Below are positions 49,024-58,689 of a stretch of DNA of 64,000 bases, in pieces. The stretch is from positions 52,622 through 116,621 of the forward strand of contig CAMCMU010000010.1 in the NCBI GenBank assembly GCA_945876035.1, written 5' to 3'. Source of the DNA: Schlesneria paludicola DSM 18645 (GTDB lineage Bacteria; Planctomycetota; Planctomycetia; Planctomycetales; Planctomycetaceae). A program made the translations under genes and the position numbers. The notes under the pieces are model-generated. The model did not search any database. It was not told the origin of the DNA and saw only the letters and a program-made list of their open reading frames with translations. Each line of letters starts with the position of its first letter. The first letter of the stretch is position 1.

Positions 49024-49699
49024 TTGTGGGGGGGTACTCGCCTGATCGCTATAATAAGATCGTTAAAGAAACAGTCGCCCGGGCTGTCTTGCTTCGAAAT
49101 TGTAGGGTGAGATCAACAGCGACGCATCGTTGTCACGCAACAAAATTTTGTGCCTAGCGTGTCTCGGTCTCAACAGGAAAGTCCTTGGCATTTCCGGACG
49201 GAGACTGTTCCATGGCCAGAGTCTTGTTGATCCCGAGGGGCTTGGCGTGACACGCTCACTTCCGCATTTGTGACCGTGGCACGACATTTTTAAAGGCGCT
49301 GACCGGACGTTTGTTTCGATGTTGCTTGTTCATTAAGTTGGCATATACTGCACGGATTGAATTAAACGCGGGAAAAATCAAATTTTCAGTTTCATCACCC
49401 TGCCGAACGTCAGTGCACGGCTTTCATAAAATCACAACCTCCACTAAGCAAATTTGCCCGCCGAAGCTTTTCCATGGCGAGCACAAATGACGTTACGGCA
49501 TTAAATCGGAGAAGTCTCCGGCATGCCAAACGCATTGAAATCGTAATCCCTGTGGTTGTTTTCCAAATCGGTTAACCAAGAAATCCGTTTTGGTTGGTGC
49601 TCACCATCACCAAAAACAGAGTCTCCTGAATTAAGAGAAAAAACTCTTGTTGATCCCGGGACTGCGGTCTTGAAAAACAAAAATCGGGGACCTTGTTTT
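49024..49699. other. Divergent intergenic region
   Basis: About 675 bases separate priA (minus) and the PSCyt gene (plus). It is AT-richer than its flanks near 49320-49400. It should contain both promoters, but I cannot assign boxes with confidence. No gene is visible. Confidence 0.45.
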
Positions 49700-52426
49700 A
49701 TGAAATGTTGGCAACCCAAGTTGTCTGAATTTTTCGTCTTGTGGCTGTGCTGTTGCGAGTCATGGGCCTTCGCGGGATCCGCTCCCGCTCCGTCGTTTGA
49801 GAACGACGTGCAACCGTTACTGAAAGCCAAATGTTATCAGTGCCACAGTGCTGAGGTGAAAAAAGGGGAACTGTCGCTGGACTCCGTTGAGGGGATCCGG
49901 AAGGGGAGTGAGTCCGGAGCGATCCTGATCCCCGGTGATTCGGCCAAAAGCGTGCTGTTTCAAATGGTTCATAAGCGAGAGATGCCGCCCGATGACAAGC
50001 AGGCGTTGAATGACGAGCAGGTCGAAGTCCTTCGCCGCTGGATCGATGCTGGCGCAGGGATGGGGCCGGACGTCACGACGGGCAAGCCGGATGTCACGCA
50101 ACATGATGTGATTCCGATCCTGCTGTTGCGGTGTACGGCGTGTCATGGACGCCAGATGCAAGAAGCGGATCTCGACCTGCGCAGTCGTATGACAATGCTG
50201 CGGGGGGGGCGGTCCGGTCCGGCATTTGTCCCAGGAAATCCAGACGCCAGTTTGATGCTCAAACGGATTCGGGCCGAAGAGATGCCGCCGCGGAAACAGT
50301 TGACGGACGTTTCCGTCAAGCCGATGGAGGATGAGGAATTCCAGAAGCTCGTCCGATGGATTGAACTTGGTGCTCCCGAATCGCCTGCAGAGCAGGATCT
50401 TGCGGGGACGGAAGCCGATCCCCTCGTGACTGCTGCGGATCAAAAATTTTGGTCATTTCAACCACCGCACTCGATGACACCACCGAATGTAGGCCATGGC
50501 GACACAGTCCGAAACCCGCTCGATTCGTTCGTCTTGCAGAAATTGGAAGACAAGGGATTGTCCTTGTCTCCCGAAACGGATCGCTTGACGCTCATCCGAC
50601 GCGTTACGTTTGATTTGACAGGATTGCCGCCTGAGCCGGAGGATGTCGAATCCTTCCTGTCCGATCACCGTGAGGATGCTTATGAAAAACTGGTTGACCG
50701 CTTGTTGGCGTCGTCACGATATGGCGAACGCTGGGGACGGCATTGGTTGGATGTTGCGGGGTATGCCGACTGTGAAGGCCGGCGCGAGCAGCATCTGCCT
50801 CGTCCCTTTGCCTGGCGGTATCGCGATTACGTGATTCGCAGTTTCAATTCGGACAAGAGTTATGACCGTTTTTTGCAGGAACAGCTGGCGGGAGATGACC
50901 TTGCGGACTACGAACATGCGTCGGAAATCACTCAGGAAATGGAAGATAACCTGGTCGCAACCGCGTTCCTGCGTATGGCTCCCGATCCGACATGGGCGAA
51001 TTTGACGGGCTTCGTTCCAGATCGGTTAGAAGTCATGGCTGACGTCATCGATGTTATCGGTTCCGGATTGATGGGTCTCACGATGAAGTGTGCCCAGTGT
51101 CACAGTCACAAATTTGATCCGATTCCACAACGAGACTACTACCGCCTGGTCGCTTTGTTCAAGGGGGCATACGACGAGCACGACTGGTTGAAGCCCGAAC
51201 TGAACACACAGCATGCTGCCAAGAGTGTCGGTTTTGGTGAACGCTACTTACCACACATCTCGTCTCTGGAAAGCGGAAGCCGAAAGAAGATCCAAGAGGA
51301 AATGGCGACTCTGACGGCCGGTCCGCAGTCTCCAGAAGTGGAGCAGAGGATTGCTGAGCTGAAAGTCCGTGTCGGACCAGAACCGCGAATCATGGCCTTA
51401 TGGGATCGGGGCGACCCCTCGCCGACCTATCTGTATCGGCGCGGAGATTACAAGATTGCGGGTCCGCCCGTTCCGCCCGGCCCGCCGGCGGTTGTGACCG
51501 ACCGTAAGACTCCTTTTGAGATTTCGCCGCCGTTTCCTGAATCCAAATCCACAGGTCGTCGATTAGCATTTGCCCGTTGGCTCACCCAGCCTGAAAACCC
51601 TCTCACCGCACGCGTCATGGTGAACAGAATCTGGAAGTATCACTTTGGAGTGGGCTTGGTTCGAAGTTTGGGAAACTTCGGGAATATGGGTGATCGGCCG
51701 ACGCATCCAGAAATGCTAGACTGGCTTGCTTGCGAGTTCATCCAAAAAGGATTCAGCGTGAAGTCTCTGCATCGATTGGTGGTCACATCCCACACATATC
51801 GCCAGCGATCGGCTGTCACATTACAGCAGGTCCAACTCGATCCGGACAATCGGCTCCTGTCACGGATGCCCATGCGACGGATGGAGGCCGAATCATTACG
51901 CGATACGTTGCTCCTGATCGCGGGTCAGTTGAATGATACCGAATTTGGGCCGGCGGAAGCCGTCAAGGTACGTGATGATGGGCTGGTGTTGAGTGGCAAT
52001 CGGCGAAGTATCTATGTTCAGCAGCTGCGCAGGCAGGCGGTCTCGCTGTTGGAGATTTTCGACCTGCCGTCGATGAATCCGAATTGTTTGCAACGTCCAG
52101 AATCACTGGTGGCTCCTCAGGCATTGCATCTGATGAACGATGCAGTGATTCGAGGGCTTGCCAGTCAATTTGCGGATCGGGCGATCCTTGAGGTGGGCAG
52201 CGATTGGCCGACACTGATGCAGCGAGTTTTTGCCATTGCTCTCAGCCGGCCGCCAAGTGGCGAGGAACAAGAAGACTGCGTGCAATCGTTGCAGCTACTG
52301 GCCGACGAATGGTCAAAGCAAATGTCGTCTGTCGGGAAGACTTCCCGGGCGGAAGCGACTCGTCGCGCGTTGGCAACCGTGTGTCATACGATCATCAATT
52401 CAGCGACATTTCTTTATATCGATTGA
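49700..52426 (+). CDS. Planctomycete cytochrome C (PSCyt1) protein with DUF1549 and DUF1553
   Basis: The product of about 908 residues has a signal segment and two tandem PSCyt1-like cytochrome domains with CYQCH near residue 45 and CTACH near 145. DUF1549 follows, with its own CAQCHSHKFDPIPQRDY motif near residue 464, and then DUF1553 (FARWLTQPENPLTARVMVNR). These proteins are abundant in planctomycetes, are exported and bind haem, and nearly always neighbour a DUF1501 gene. Their reaction is not established; a role in polysaccharide or sulfated sugar metabolism is often suggested. The ATG at 49700 is preferred to the upstream open frame. Confidence 0.9.
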   Translation: MKCWQPKLSEFFVLWLCCCESWAFAGSAPAPSFENDVQPLLKAKCYQCHSAEVKKGELSLDSVEGIRKGSESGAILIPGDSAKSVLFQMVHKREMPPDDKQALNDEQVEVLRRWIDAGAGMGPDVTTGKPDVTQHDVIPILLLRCTACHGRQMQEADLDLRSRMTMLRGGRSGPAFVPGNPDASLMLKRIRAEEMPPRKQLTDVSVKPMEDEEFQKLVRWIELGAPESPAEQDLAGTEADPLVTAADQKFWSFQPPHSMTPPNVGHGDTVRNPLDSFVLQKLEDKGLSLSPETDRLTLIRRVTFDLTGLPPEPEDVESFLSDHREDAYEKLVDRLLASSRYGERWGRHWLDVAGYADCEGRREQHLPRPFAWRYRDYVIRSFNSDKSYDRFLQEQLAGDDLADYEHASEITQEMEDNLVATAFLRMAPDPTWANLTGFVPDRLEVMADVIDVIGSGLMGLTMKCAQCHSHKFDPIPQRDYYRLVALFKGAYDEHDWLKPELNTQHAAKSVGFGERYLPHISSLESGSRKKIQEEMATLTAGPQSPEVEQRIAELKVRVGPEPRIMALWDRGDPSPTYLYRRGDYKIAGPPVPPGPPAVVTDRKTPFEISPPFPESKSTGRRLAFARWLTQPENPLTARVMVNRIWKYHFGVGLVRSLGNFGNMGDRPTHPEMLDWLACEFIQKGFSVKSLHRLVVTSHTYRQRSAVTLQQVQLDPDNRLLSRMPMRRMEAESLRDTLLLIAGQLNDTEFGPAEAVKVRDDGLVLSGNRRSIYVQQLRRQAVSLLEIFDLPSMNPNCLQRPESLVAPQALHLMNDAVIRGLASQFADRAILEVGSDWPTLMQRVFAIALSRPPSGEEQEDCVQSLQLLADEWSKQMSSVGKTSRAEATRRALATVCHTIINSATFLYID

Positions 52427-52434
52427 GGTTTGCG

Positions 52435-53889
52435 GTGAGCATTGATTCTCCAAAAATTGGCGACGATTTGTTCTCACGTCGGAGTTTCTGCAACAGTCTG
52501 GCTGCCGGATTGCCGGGGGCGGCCTTGTTGCATTTGTTGGGGCAGAGCCTGCAGTCGTCAGAAAAAAATGAGTTCCCCAATCTTCGTCCTCGTCCGATGC
52601 ATTTTCCGGCTAAAGCGAAATCGGTGATCCACCTTTTCATGAACGGTGGGCCGAGTCAGATGGATTTGTTCGACCCGAAGCCCGAACTCGATCGACATCA
52701 TGGGGAACCCTATTTCAATAAGATCGCCGGTGAGGTCGAGACCGTGGCTGCCGCGGGTGCGTTGATGCGCAGCCCGTTCCAATTTTCTCAACGGGGTGAG
52801 TGCGGCATGTGGGTCTCGAACTCATTGCCGCATCTGGCCGAGCACGTTGATGAAATGGCTCTCATTCGCTCTCTGTACACCACGAATATCACGCATGAAC
52901 CGGCACTCTATCTCATCCAGACGGGACAAATGCCGTCTGGATATCCAACGCTGGGCTCCTGGGTTGTGTATGGCTTGGGTTCCGAATGTCAAAATCTTCC
53001 AGCCTATGTTGTGCTGGATGATCCCTTGGGACTGCCGGTCAATGGGACGGAGAATTGGCAGGCCGGTTTTTTGCCGCCGATTTATCAGGGGACGAGGTTT
53101 CGGTCGCGGGGTTCCCCGGTATTGAATCTGCGTCCAGAAATCTCCGACCCGCCAGAAATTGGTCAGATGCAACGCGCATTGCTCGGTCGGCTGGATCGAT
53201 TGCATTTGAAACAGCGATTCGCCCAGCCAAATCTGGACGCGCGCATCGCCAGTTATGAACTAGCCGCACGGATGCAGATGTCGTCCACCGATGCCCTCGA
53301 CTTGTCACAGGAGACCGCTGAGACGCAGGCATTGTACGGCATCGGCAACGCGTTGACCGATTCCTACGGCCGTCGCTGTTTGATCGCTCGTCGATTGGTT
53401 GAACGCGGTGTTCGTTTTATTCAGCTCTACATCAATTCCCAAATTTGGGACAACCATAGTGCTCTTGCAGAAAGCCTGAAATCGGCCTGTGATCGGACCG
53501 ACCTGCCGATCGCAGGTTTGTTGTACGATTTGAAGCAGCGAGGATTGCTCGATGAAACTCTGCTGATCTGGGGTGGTGAATTCGGCCGACTGCCGATCGC
53601 GCAATTGGCCGGAAACAAAGACGAACGGTCGTCCGGTCGTGATCACAACAAAAATGCGGCTTGTTGCTGGTTCGCGGGGGGCGGAGTGCGTGGGGGGACA
53701 ACGTATGGGACGACGGATGACCTCGGTTTCGCGGCGGTTGAAAACCGAGTCGGTGTCCCGGACTTTCATGCCACAATTCTGCACCTGCTGGGTTTGAATC
53801 ACGAGGCTCTCTCCGTGAATCAGGACGGCCTGAACGAGAAATTAACAGGGGTCAAACCGGCACGTGTCATTCAAGAAATCATCGCCTGA
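52435..53889 (+). CDS. DUF1501 family protein
   Basis: The 484-residue protein has an N-terminal twin-arginine-like export segment (FSRRSFCNSLAAGLPGAALL) and the DUF1501 pattern: SVIHLFMNGGPSQMDLFDPK, MALIRSLYTTNITHEP, GVRFIQLYINSQIWDNH and LIWGGEFGRLPI. The fold is related to alkaline phosphatase or sulfatase enzymes, but metal ligands and reaction are not shown. A GTG start at 52435 is chosen because GAGG lies 7 bases before it and only 8 bases separate it from the stop of the PSCyt gene, so the two form an operon. Confidence 0.9.
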   Translation: MSIDSPKIGDDLFSRRSFCNSLAAGLPGAALLHLLGQSLQSSEKNEFPNLRPRPMHFPAKAKSVIHLFMNGGPSQMDLFDPKPELDRHHGEPYFNKIAGEVETVAAAGALMRSPFQFSQRGECGMWVSNSLPHLAEHVDEMALIRSLYTTNITHEPALYLIQTGQMPSGYPTLGSWVVYGLGSECQNLPAYVVLDDPLGLPVNGTENWQAGFLPPIYQGTRFRSRGSPVLNLRPEISDPPEIGQMQRALLGRLDRLHLKQRFAQPNLDARIASYELAARMQMSSTDALDLSQETAETQALYGIGNALTDSYGRRCLIARRLVERGVRFIQLYINSQIWDNHSALAESLKSACDRTDLPIAGLLYDLKQRGLLDETLLIWGGEFGRLPIAQLAGNKDERSSGRDHNKNAACCWFAGGGVRGGTTYGTTDDLGFAAVENRVGVPDFHATILHLLGLNHEALSVNQDGLNEKLTGVKPARVIQEIIA

Positions 53890-54087
53890 GCGATCGCTCC
53901 GAAAAACTCCGGACCGGTGAACGGATTCCGTCCGTCCGCCGTGAGCTGGTTCGCTCGATGCGGGACACGTTTCCGAGACCAGACGCACGCCGTTTTATCC
54001 CTGTGCCGACGTGGCTGGCAGATCGCGCGGAATGTATTATCCCGTGCGGCTTCCAATCTGCAGACTTTCCTAACCGTGACAAAGCTG

Positions 54088-55380
54088 ATGACAGACGTAC
54101 GCGAAATTTTTCCCGTTGATCGTCCGGTGTCGGGAACAATTCGACCCCCCGGCTCCAAAAGCCTCACCAATCGCGCACTTGTCATTGCGGCGTTGGCTGA
54201 GGGCACCTCGCATCTGACGGGGGTCCTCGACAGTCGAGACACGTTCGTGATGATTGACAGCCTGCAAAGGTTGGGAATCGCCATCGATCATTCCTCGGCG
54301 GATTGCTCGATCATAATTACGGGATGTTCGGGGCGACTAACGGTCGATTCGGCGGACCTGTGGTTGGAAAATAGCGGAACCAGCATCCGCTTTCTCACGG
54401 CGTTGTGTGCTTTGGGGCACGGTCGTTTTCGACTGGATGGAAATGCACGAATGCGCGAACGCCCCATTGGCGATCTGTTGGCATCGCTGCGACAGTTTGG
54501 AGTTTCCATTGCGGCCGAACGTGAAACAGATTGTCCTCCTGTGGTCGTCATTGGCGGCGGCTTTGCTGGTGGACGAGTCACCGTCAATGCCAATGTGTCG
54601 AGCCAGTTTCTCAGCGCAATTTTAATGGCCGCACCCTGTGCCATCGCTCCTGTTGATATTCGACTGGAAGGGGAGATGGTCTCTGAACCCTACATCGAAA
54701 TGACACTGAAAGTGATGTCGAAATTTGGAGTTGCGGTGGAACGGCCAGAGACGGGGCGATTCTACGTCGTTCCGCAGTCGTATCGTAGTCGCGACTGTGA
54801 CATTGAGCCTGATGCATCGGCCGCCAGTTATTTTTTTGCCGTCGCCGCGGTGACCGGAGGGATGGTGACCGTAGAAGGACTGTCGGCGAACGGATTGCAG
54901 GGAGACGTTCGCTTTGTCGAGGCACTCCAGAAAATGGGATGTGAAGTCACGCGGAATCCCCAGAGCATCACCGTTCGCGGAAGGCCGCTGCAGGGGATTG
55001 AGATCGATATGAATGATATCAGCGACACCGCTCAGACTCTGGCCTGTGTGGCAGTCTTTGCTCAGGGACCGACGCGGATTCGGAATGTGGCTCATATGCG
55101 ACACAAGGAAACGGATCGAGTCGAGGCCGTCGTCACGGAACTCAGAAAACTGGGATTATTGATTGAAGAATTTCCGGACGGGATGACCATCCATCCGGGG
55201 CCATTGAAATCGGGAACCGTTGCCACCTACGACGATCATCGCATGGCGATGAGTTTCGCACTTCTGGGACTCCGCGTCCCAGGAATTATGATTGCCGATC
55301 CTGACTGTACGTCGAAAACATATCCGCGTTTTTTTGAAGACTTCGATCGACTTTGTCTCACAGGTCGAATCGCTCAATAA
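54088..55380 (+). CDS. aroA: 3-phosphoshikimate 1-carboxyvinyltransferase (EPSP synthase)
   Basis: The 430-residue protein matches EPSP synthase. It shows [20 protein letters not shown] near the start (Lys, Ser and Arg bind shikimate 3-phosphate), [12 protein letters not shown], the signature [17 protein letters not shown] near residue 337 and [14 protein letters not shown]. It joins shikimate 3-phosphate with phosphoenolpyruvate in the route to aromatic amino acids. In the second signature the usual LGNAGTA is LENSGTS. The ATG at 54088 gives the usual N-terminus; the frame is open from 53917. Confidence 0.93.
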   Translation: MTDVREIFPVDRPVSGTIRPPGSKSLTNRALVIAALAEGTSHLTGVLDSRDTFVMIDSLQRLGIAIDHSSADCSIIITGCSGRLTVDSADLWLENSGTSIRFLTALCALGHGRFRLDGNARMRERPIGDLLASLRQFGVSIAAERETDCPPVVVIGGGFAGGRVTVNANVSSQFLSAILMAAPCAIAPVDIRLEGEMVSEPYIEMTLKVMSKFGVAVERPETGRFYVVPQSYRSRDCDIEPDASAASYFFAVAAVTGGMVTVEGLSANGLQGDVRFVEALQKMGCEVTRNPQSITVRGRPLQGIEIDMNDISDTAQTLACVAVFAQGPTRIRNVAHMRHKETDRVEAVVTELRKLGLLIEEFPDGMTIHPGPLKSGTVATYDDHRMAMSFALLGLRVPGIMIADPDCTSKTYPRFFEDFDRLCLTGRIAQ

Positions 55381-55745
55381 AGACTTTCTACGCTGTGACA
55401 GAGTCGGCTGAATGATAGTGTCAACTGTTTTTTCAGGCCCATCAATCGCGTCATCCAGTAGCAGGATTTGCCGAAATCTCATTGCTTAGCCAACGCAGTC
55501 TGGTGGAACGAGTTTATCCATCGCCGCCAGTGAACTCGTCGCATTTACCGCAACCGGCAATTCCGGAGCATTCGTAAATCCTTTTGCAAAACTTTTCATG
55601 CGATCATTGCGCACTGTTTCGGCGGGGAGAGTCACATGCCGATGAACAGATTGGGGTGTGAGGCGACTCTTTCGGATTGCGAAAGGTGGAACGCTCCGGG
55701 GCGGATGAGTTCCCATCGCGTCTGAATTGCATTAGGGATGATGCC
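55381..55745. other. Intergenic stretch upstream of the beta-barrel gene
   Basis: About 365 bases follow aroA. I see no gene and no strong terminator. It presumably holds the promoter of the beta-barrel gene. Confidence 0.45.
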
Positions 55746-57014
55746 ATGAAATTGCCGTGCACGCTGAGCCTTGTCTTGCTCTGTATCCTGATCGGCCCGA
55801 CTGCGGGTGTCGATGCGCAAGCGGATGGCGAGTCACCGCGCATCGTCATTGACGACGGTTGCGGTCTGTGGTCTGAACGTGATACCGGATTCTGGGTATC
55901 GGCCGAGGCACTGTTATGGAATCGAACCCAATCGACGGGTGGAGGGACCATCATCGGTGGTCCGGAAAGTCTAGAGTTCGGAAATCAAAGCTATACCTAC
56001 GAGGGGGGGTATCGGCTGGGACTGGGTTGGCTGATCGATCCGAATTACGAAGTTGAGGGGATCTGGACTCAATTCCACGGCTGGAATGCCGGCAGCAGCG
56101 GATTTCTGTCACACGCCATCAGCTTTGACGGCGGTGAGACAAGTCTCTCGGTGGATCCGTCCGGAGCCGCCAATTTCATCAACCGTTCAACATTTTTTCG
56201 GTCGCTGTACGATTCGGCAACGGACGCTCTGAGTGGCGGCGCGAATGACGAAACAGCCGAGTTCGAATTTATGCAGCCGGGGTCGGTTTATACGATGCAC
56301 CAGACAAGTGCGTTGGAAGACGGACAAGTCAACATGAAGACCCGCCGCGCACTCGGCCAGAGATTTCGTTGGGGACTCGGTTACCGACACGTCCTGCTTT
56401 CGGAAGGGTCACAGGTTGGAATCACTGGAACGTTCGACGCATTCGACGTGGATGGCGACGAAGCGACTACCAATGAACCAAATGACAAACTCTCCGGTCA
56501 GGCACTCCTGGCTCAAGGCCTGACGCTCCTCAACGGAACGGGAGACTTCAACGATCCCAGCCTCGGTGGCGGAGTCTTCACAATGTTCTGGAACGGTACG
56601 ACGAGAAATCAGATGAACGGAGTTCAGGGAGTGGTCGAAGGGACCCTGTTAGAGCGAGGCCGATTTTCGCTCGACGGAAACCTTCGTACGGGTATCCTTT
56701 ACAATCGTGTTCAGGGGACGGTTTTCGAACGGTATGCAGACTCCGTCGATTCGATTTACACGCGCCAGTTTACGGATACTGATGACCGTATCTCGTTCGT
56801 CAGCAACCTCGGATTGAACGCCGTGATTCGCCTTGCGGAACGAGTCCGAATCCGGACTGGATATGAAGTCATGTTCCTGACAAATGTCGCATTGGGGCCA
56901 TCCCAGCAACAGGGATTGACTTACGATGGACTCGGCAATGCGTCCTATGCGGTACAGGGGAACGATACAGTCATCTTGAACGGTTTTAACGCCGGCTTAG
57001 AATTGGACTGGTAG
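55746..57014 (+). CDS. Outer-membrane beta-barrel protein (BBP7-like)
   Basis: The 422-residue product has a signal peptide (TLSLVLLCILIGPTAGVDAQ). It then shows alternating strands typical of a barrel, opening with TGFWVSAEALLWNRTQS, which recalls the BBP7 family of planctomycete beta-barrel proteins. The last residue is Trp after a beta strand (NGFNAGLELDW), the C-terminal aromatic recognised by the BAM machinery. The middle includes RRALGQRFRWGLGYRHVLL. The ATG at 55746 follows shortly after another possible in-frame start at 55677. Function is unknown, but location in the outer membrane is likely. Confidence 0.75.
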   Translation: MKLPCTLSLVLLCILIGPTAGVDAQADGESPRIVIDDGCGLWSERDTGFWVSAEALLWNRTQSTGGGTIIGGPESLEFGNQSYTYEGGYRLGLGWLIDPNYEVEGIWTQFHGWNAGSSGFLSHAISFDGGETSLSVDPSGAANFINRSTFFRSLYDSATDALSGGANDETAEFEFMQPGSVYTMHQTSALEDGQVNMKTRRALGQRFRWGLGYRHVLLSEGSQVGITGTFDAFDVDGDEATTNEPNDKLSGQALLAQGLTLLNGTGDFNDPSLGGGVFTMFWNGTTRNQMNGVQGVVEGTLLERGRFSLDGNLRTGILYNRVQGTVFERYADSVDSIYTRQFTDTDDRISFVSNLGLNAVIRLAERVRIRTGYEVMFLTNVALGPSQQQGLTYDGLGNASYAVQGNDTVILNGFNAGLELDW

Positions 57015-57059
57015 TCAACATCACAGAGTCCCAGCAACAGATAAAATAAAGGGTCTGCC

Positions 57060-57905
57060 GTGTCAGCCAACCCGTCATCGGCCCGACAGTCGGCACGTGG
57101 CAGCCGGATTCCACCTGGGTTGTTGCTGAGTTTCGTGGTCTTGGGTTGGGTGGGGTATCACACCCTTCGACAGATTCAATCGCCGCACCGAACTCGACAG
57201 AACTCGTCCCAGCAACCGCCAACGGAGGGCCAAAAATCTCTGGGAAATCAGACAACAGCGGCGGTCAGCAGCGGCTTCAGGGATCGAGGTAACGAGCCTG
57301 CAGAGCGGATCGTTGTCGATGCGGTCAGTAAACCAGAAACCACGTCAAAAAAAAATAGCGTTCTCGCTCCGGTCGTTCCCTCTGAAACGAGGAGAGTCCC
57401 GACGGGCCGTTCACCGCCTGAGCCGAACGCTGGAACACGATCGACAACAAATGCAGCAACCTCTTTCTTGAAAGCCGGTTCGGACCAAGGTCCTGCTTCA
57501 AATAAACCTCAGCCACCAACGTTGCAAATCGACGTCAGTTCACACCAGTCAACAGCGAATGATCCGAGACATCCGCAGACCGCCGGATCGACAGCGGAGA
57601 TTTCGACAAGAATTGAGAATCAGACGATCCGGGATTTCGGCAAAGTGGTTTTTCGAGGAACGATCGATCTTCAAGTAACTCTTGATCGGATTGCCCGTGG
57701 CACGCGGAACAGTTACCGAAACGATGGTGCGACATTCGGCAATCGGGAAGGGCGGTTGCCGCGTCAGTCGTCCGGCTACTACACCGAGTACGTTCATCCC
57801 ACTGTGGGGATGACTAGTCCCGGACCCCAGCGGGTGATCGTGGGTCAGGATGGAGAGATCTGGTACACGCCGGACCACTATAAATCGTTTCAGAGGGTCA
57901 AGTAA
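57060..57905 (+). CDS. Membrane-anchored RNase Sa/T1-like ribonuclease (putative toxin)
   Basis: The 281-residue product (GTG start) has one membrane segment near residues 18-36 (IPPGLLLSFVVLGWVGYHTL), a 140-residue polar linker, and a C-terminal microbial RNase domain from about residue 195. The domain keeps GATFGNREGRLP and SGYYTEYV, then RVIVG and TPDHYKSF. Aligned by eye with RNase Sa, N228 and E230 fit the guanine-binding Asn39/Glu41, and E243, R258 and H273 fit the catalytic Glu54, Arg69 and His85, with nearly identical spacing. Such enzymes cut RNA after G. The disulfide cysteines of RNase Sa are absent. A barstar-like gene begins 42 bases downstream, as expected for a toxin and its inhibitor. 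Confidence 0.8.
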   Translation: MSANPSSARQSARGSRIPPGLLLSFVVLGWVGYHTLRQIQSPHRTRQNSSQQPPTEGQKSLGNQTTAAVSSGFRDRGNEPAERIVVDAVSKPETTSKKNSVLAPVVPSETRRVPTGRSPPEPNAGTRSTTNAATSFLKAGSDQGPASNKPQPPTLQIDVSSHQSTANDPRHPQTAGSTAEISTRIENQTIRDFGKVVFRGTIDLQVTLDRIARGTRNSYRNDGATFGNREGRLPRQSSGYYTEYVHPTVGMTSPGPQRVIVGQDGEIWYTPDHYKSFQRVK

Positions 57906-57947
57906 ATCCATTGCCAATCACCGGTTTCATGTCGGAGACCTCATCGG

Positions 57948-58337
57948 ATGACGGCTTCCATTTGCAGCGGATTTCGGTTTTCGAAAAATATCGAAAAATT
58001 CGATGTCTCAGACGCACGCGTTGTTCGAATTCCGGCGGGTCTGTCACGTCAACGTGACCTGTTGGCCGTATTTTCGAAGGGCTTAGACTTTCCCGGCTAC
58101 TTCGGATGGAACTGGGATGCATTGGAGGAATGTTTGCAGGACTTGGCGTGGATCGATCAACCTAGTCGAATCGTTTTGATTCATGAGGGTTTGCCGTTTC
58201 AGCCGAGCGGGGGAAATCGAGGGATTTATTTGGACATTCTGCGGGAATCGATTGCCGTGTGGGGGCCGGATCAGCGCCACGAATTGCTCGCCGTCTTCCA
58301 CGACGACGAGCGCGAGGAAGTTTGTCGATCGAGATGA
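57948..58337 (+). CDS. Barstar-like ribonuclease inhibitor
   Basis: The 129-residue protein contains the barstar block LDFPGYFGWNWDALEECLQD near residues 46-65. Barstar of Bacillus amyloliquefaciens has YYGENLDALWDCL, and its Asp35 there is D57 here; Trp38 and Asp39 are replaced by Glu60 and Glu61. Barstar binds barnase and also RNase Sa by blocking the active site. No signal peptide is present, so it should stay in the cytoplasm. GGAG lies about 10 bases before the ATG. Position right after the RNase gene suggests it protects the producer. Confidence 0.82.
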   Translation: MTASICSGFRFSKNIEKFDVSDARVVRIPAGLSRQRDLLAVFSKGLDFPGYFGWNWDALEECLQDLAWIDQPSRIVLIHEGLPFQPSGGNRGIYLDILRESIAVWGPDQRHELLAVFHDDEREEVCRSR

Positions 58338-58689
58338 AGTTTTTGCCCGCTCCCCATGGACGACGATGGCCTCCATTGAGCGTCGCTGTGCGGTCTCCTT
58401 CCAATAGGGCGATTGACGGGGACTCGGATATTCGACTTCTTCCCGCTCGCTCGTTGTCTTATTAAACAGTGTGCAGCATCAGCGATCAGGTTCGATTGTG
58501 GATGACGTTTCTGGATTTTAAATTTCGTCGGGATTTGATCCATGACGGACGCGCCATGCGTCATCACCTTCACGGATTCCGACCGCGCCGCAACATTCGA
58601 GATTCACCGGCGTAAAGCGGCCGATATTTCGTTGCCCGGAAGACGCGACGAGACTCCTTGGCGATCTCATTTCATTCGAAGACTCACCG
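58338..58689. other. Intergenic stretch between barstar-like gene and ATPase pseudogene
   Basis: This 350-base stretch has no gene or hairpin that I can support. It may contain the former promoter of the ATPase gene. Confidence 0.45.

Noticed and set aside
49350..49370. Sigma-54-like promoter (GTTGGCATATACTGCAC) upstream of the PSCyt gene
   Set aside because: The spacing between GG and GC is 8 bases rather than the required 10, so it does not fit the -24/-12 pattern.
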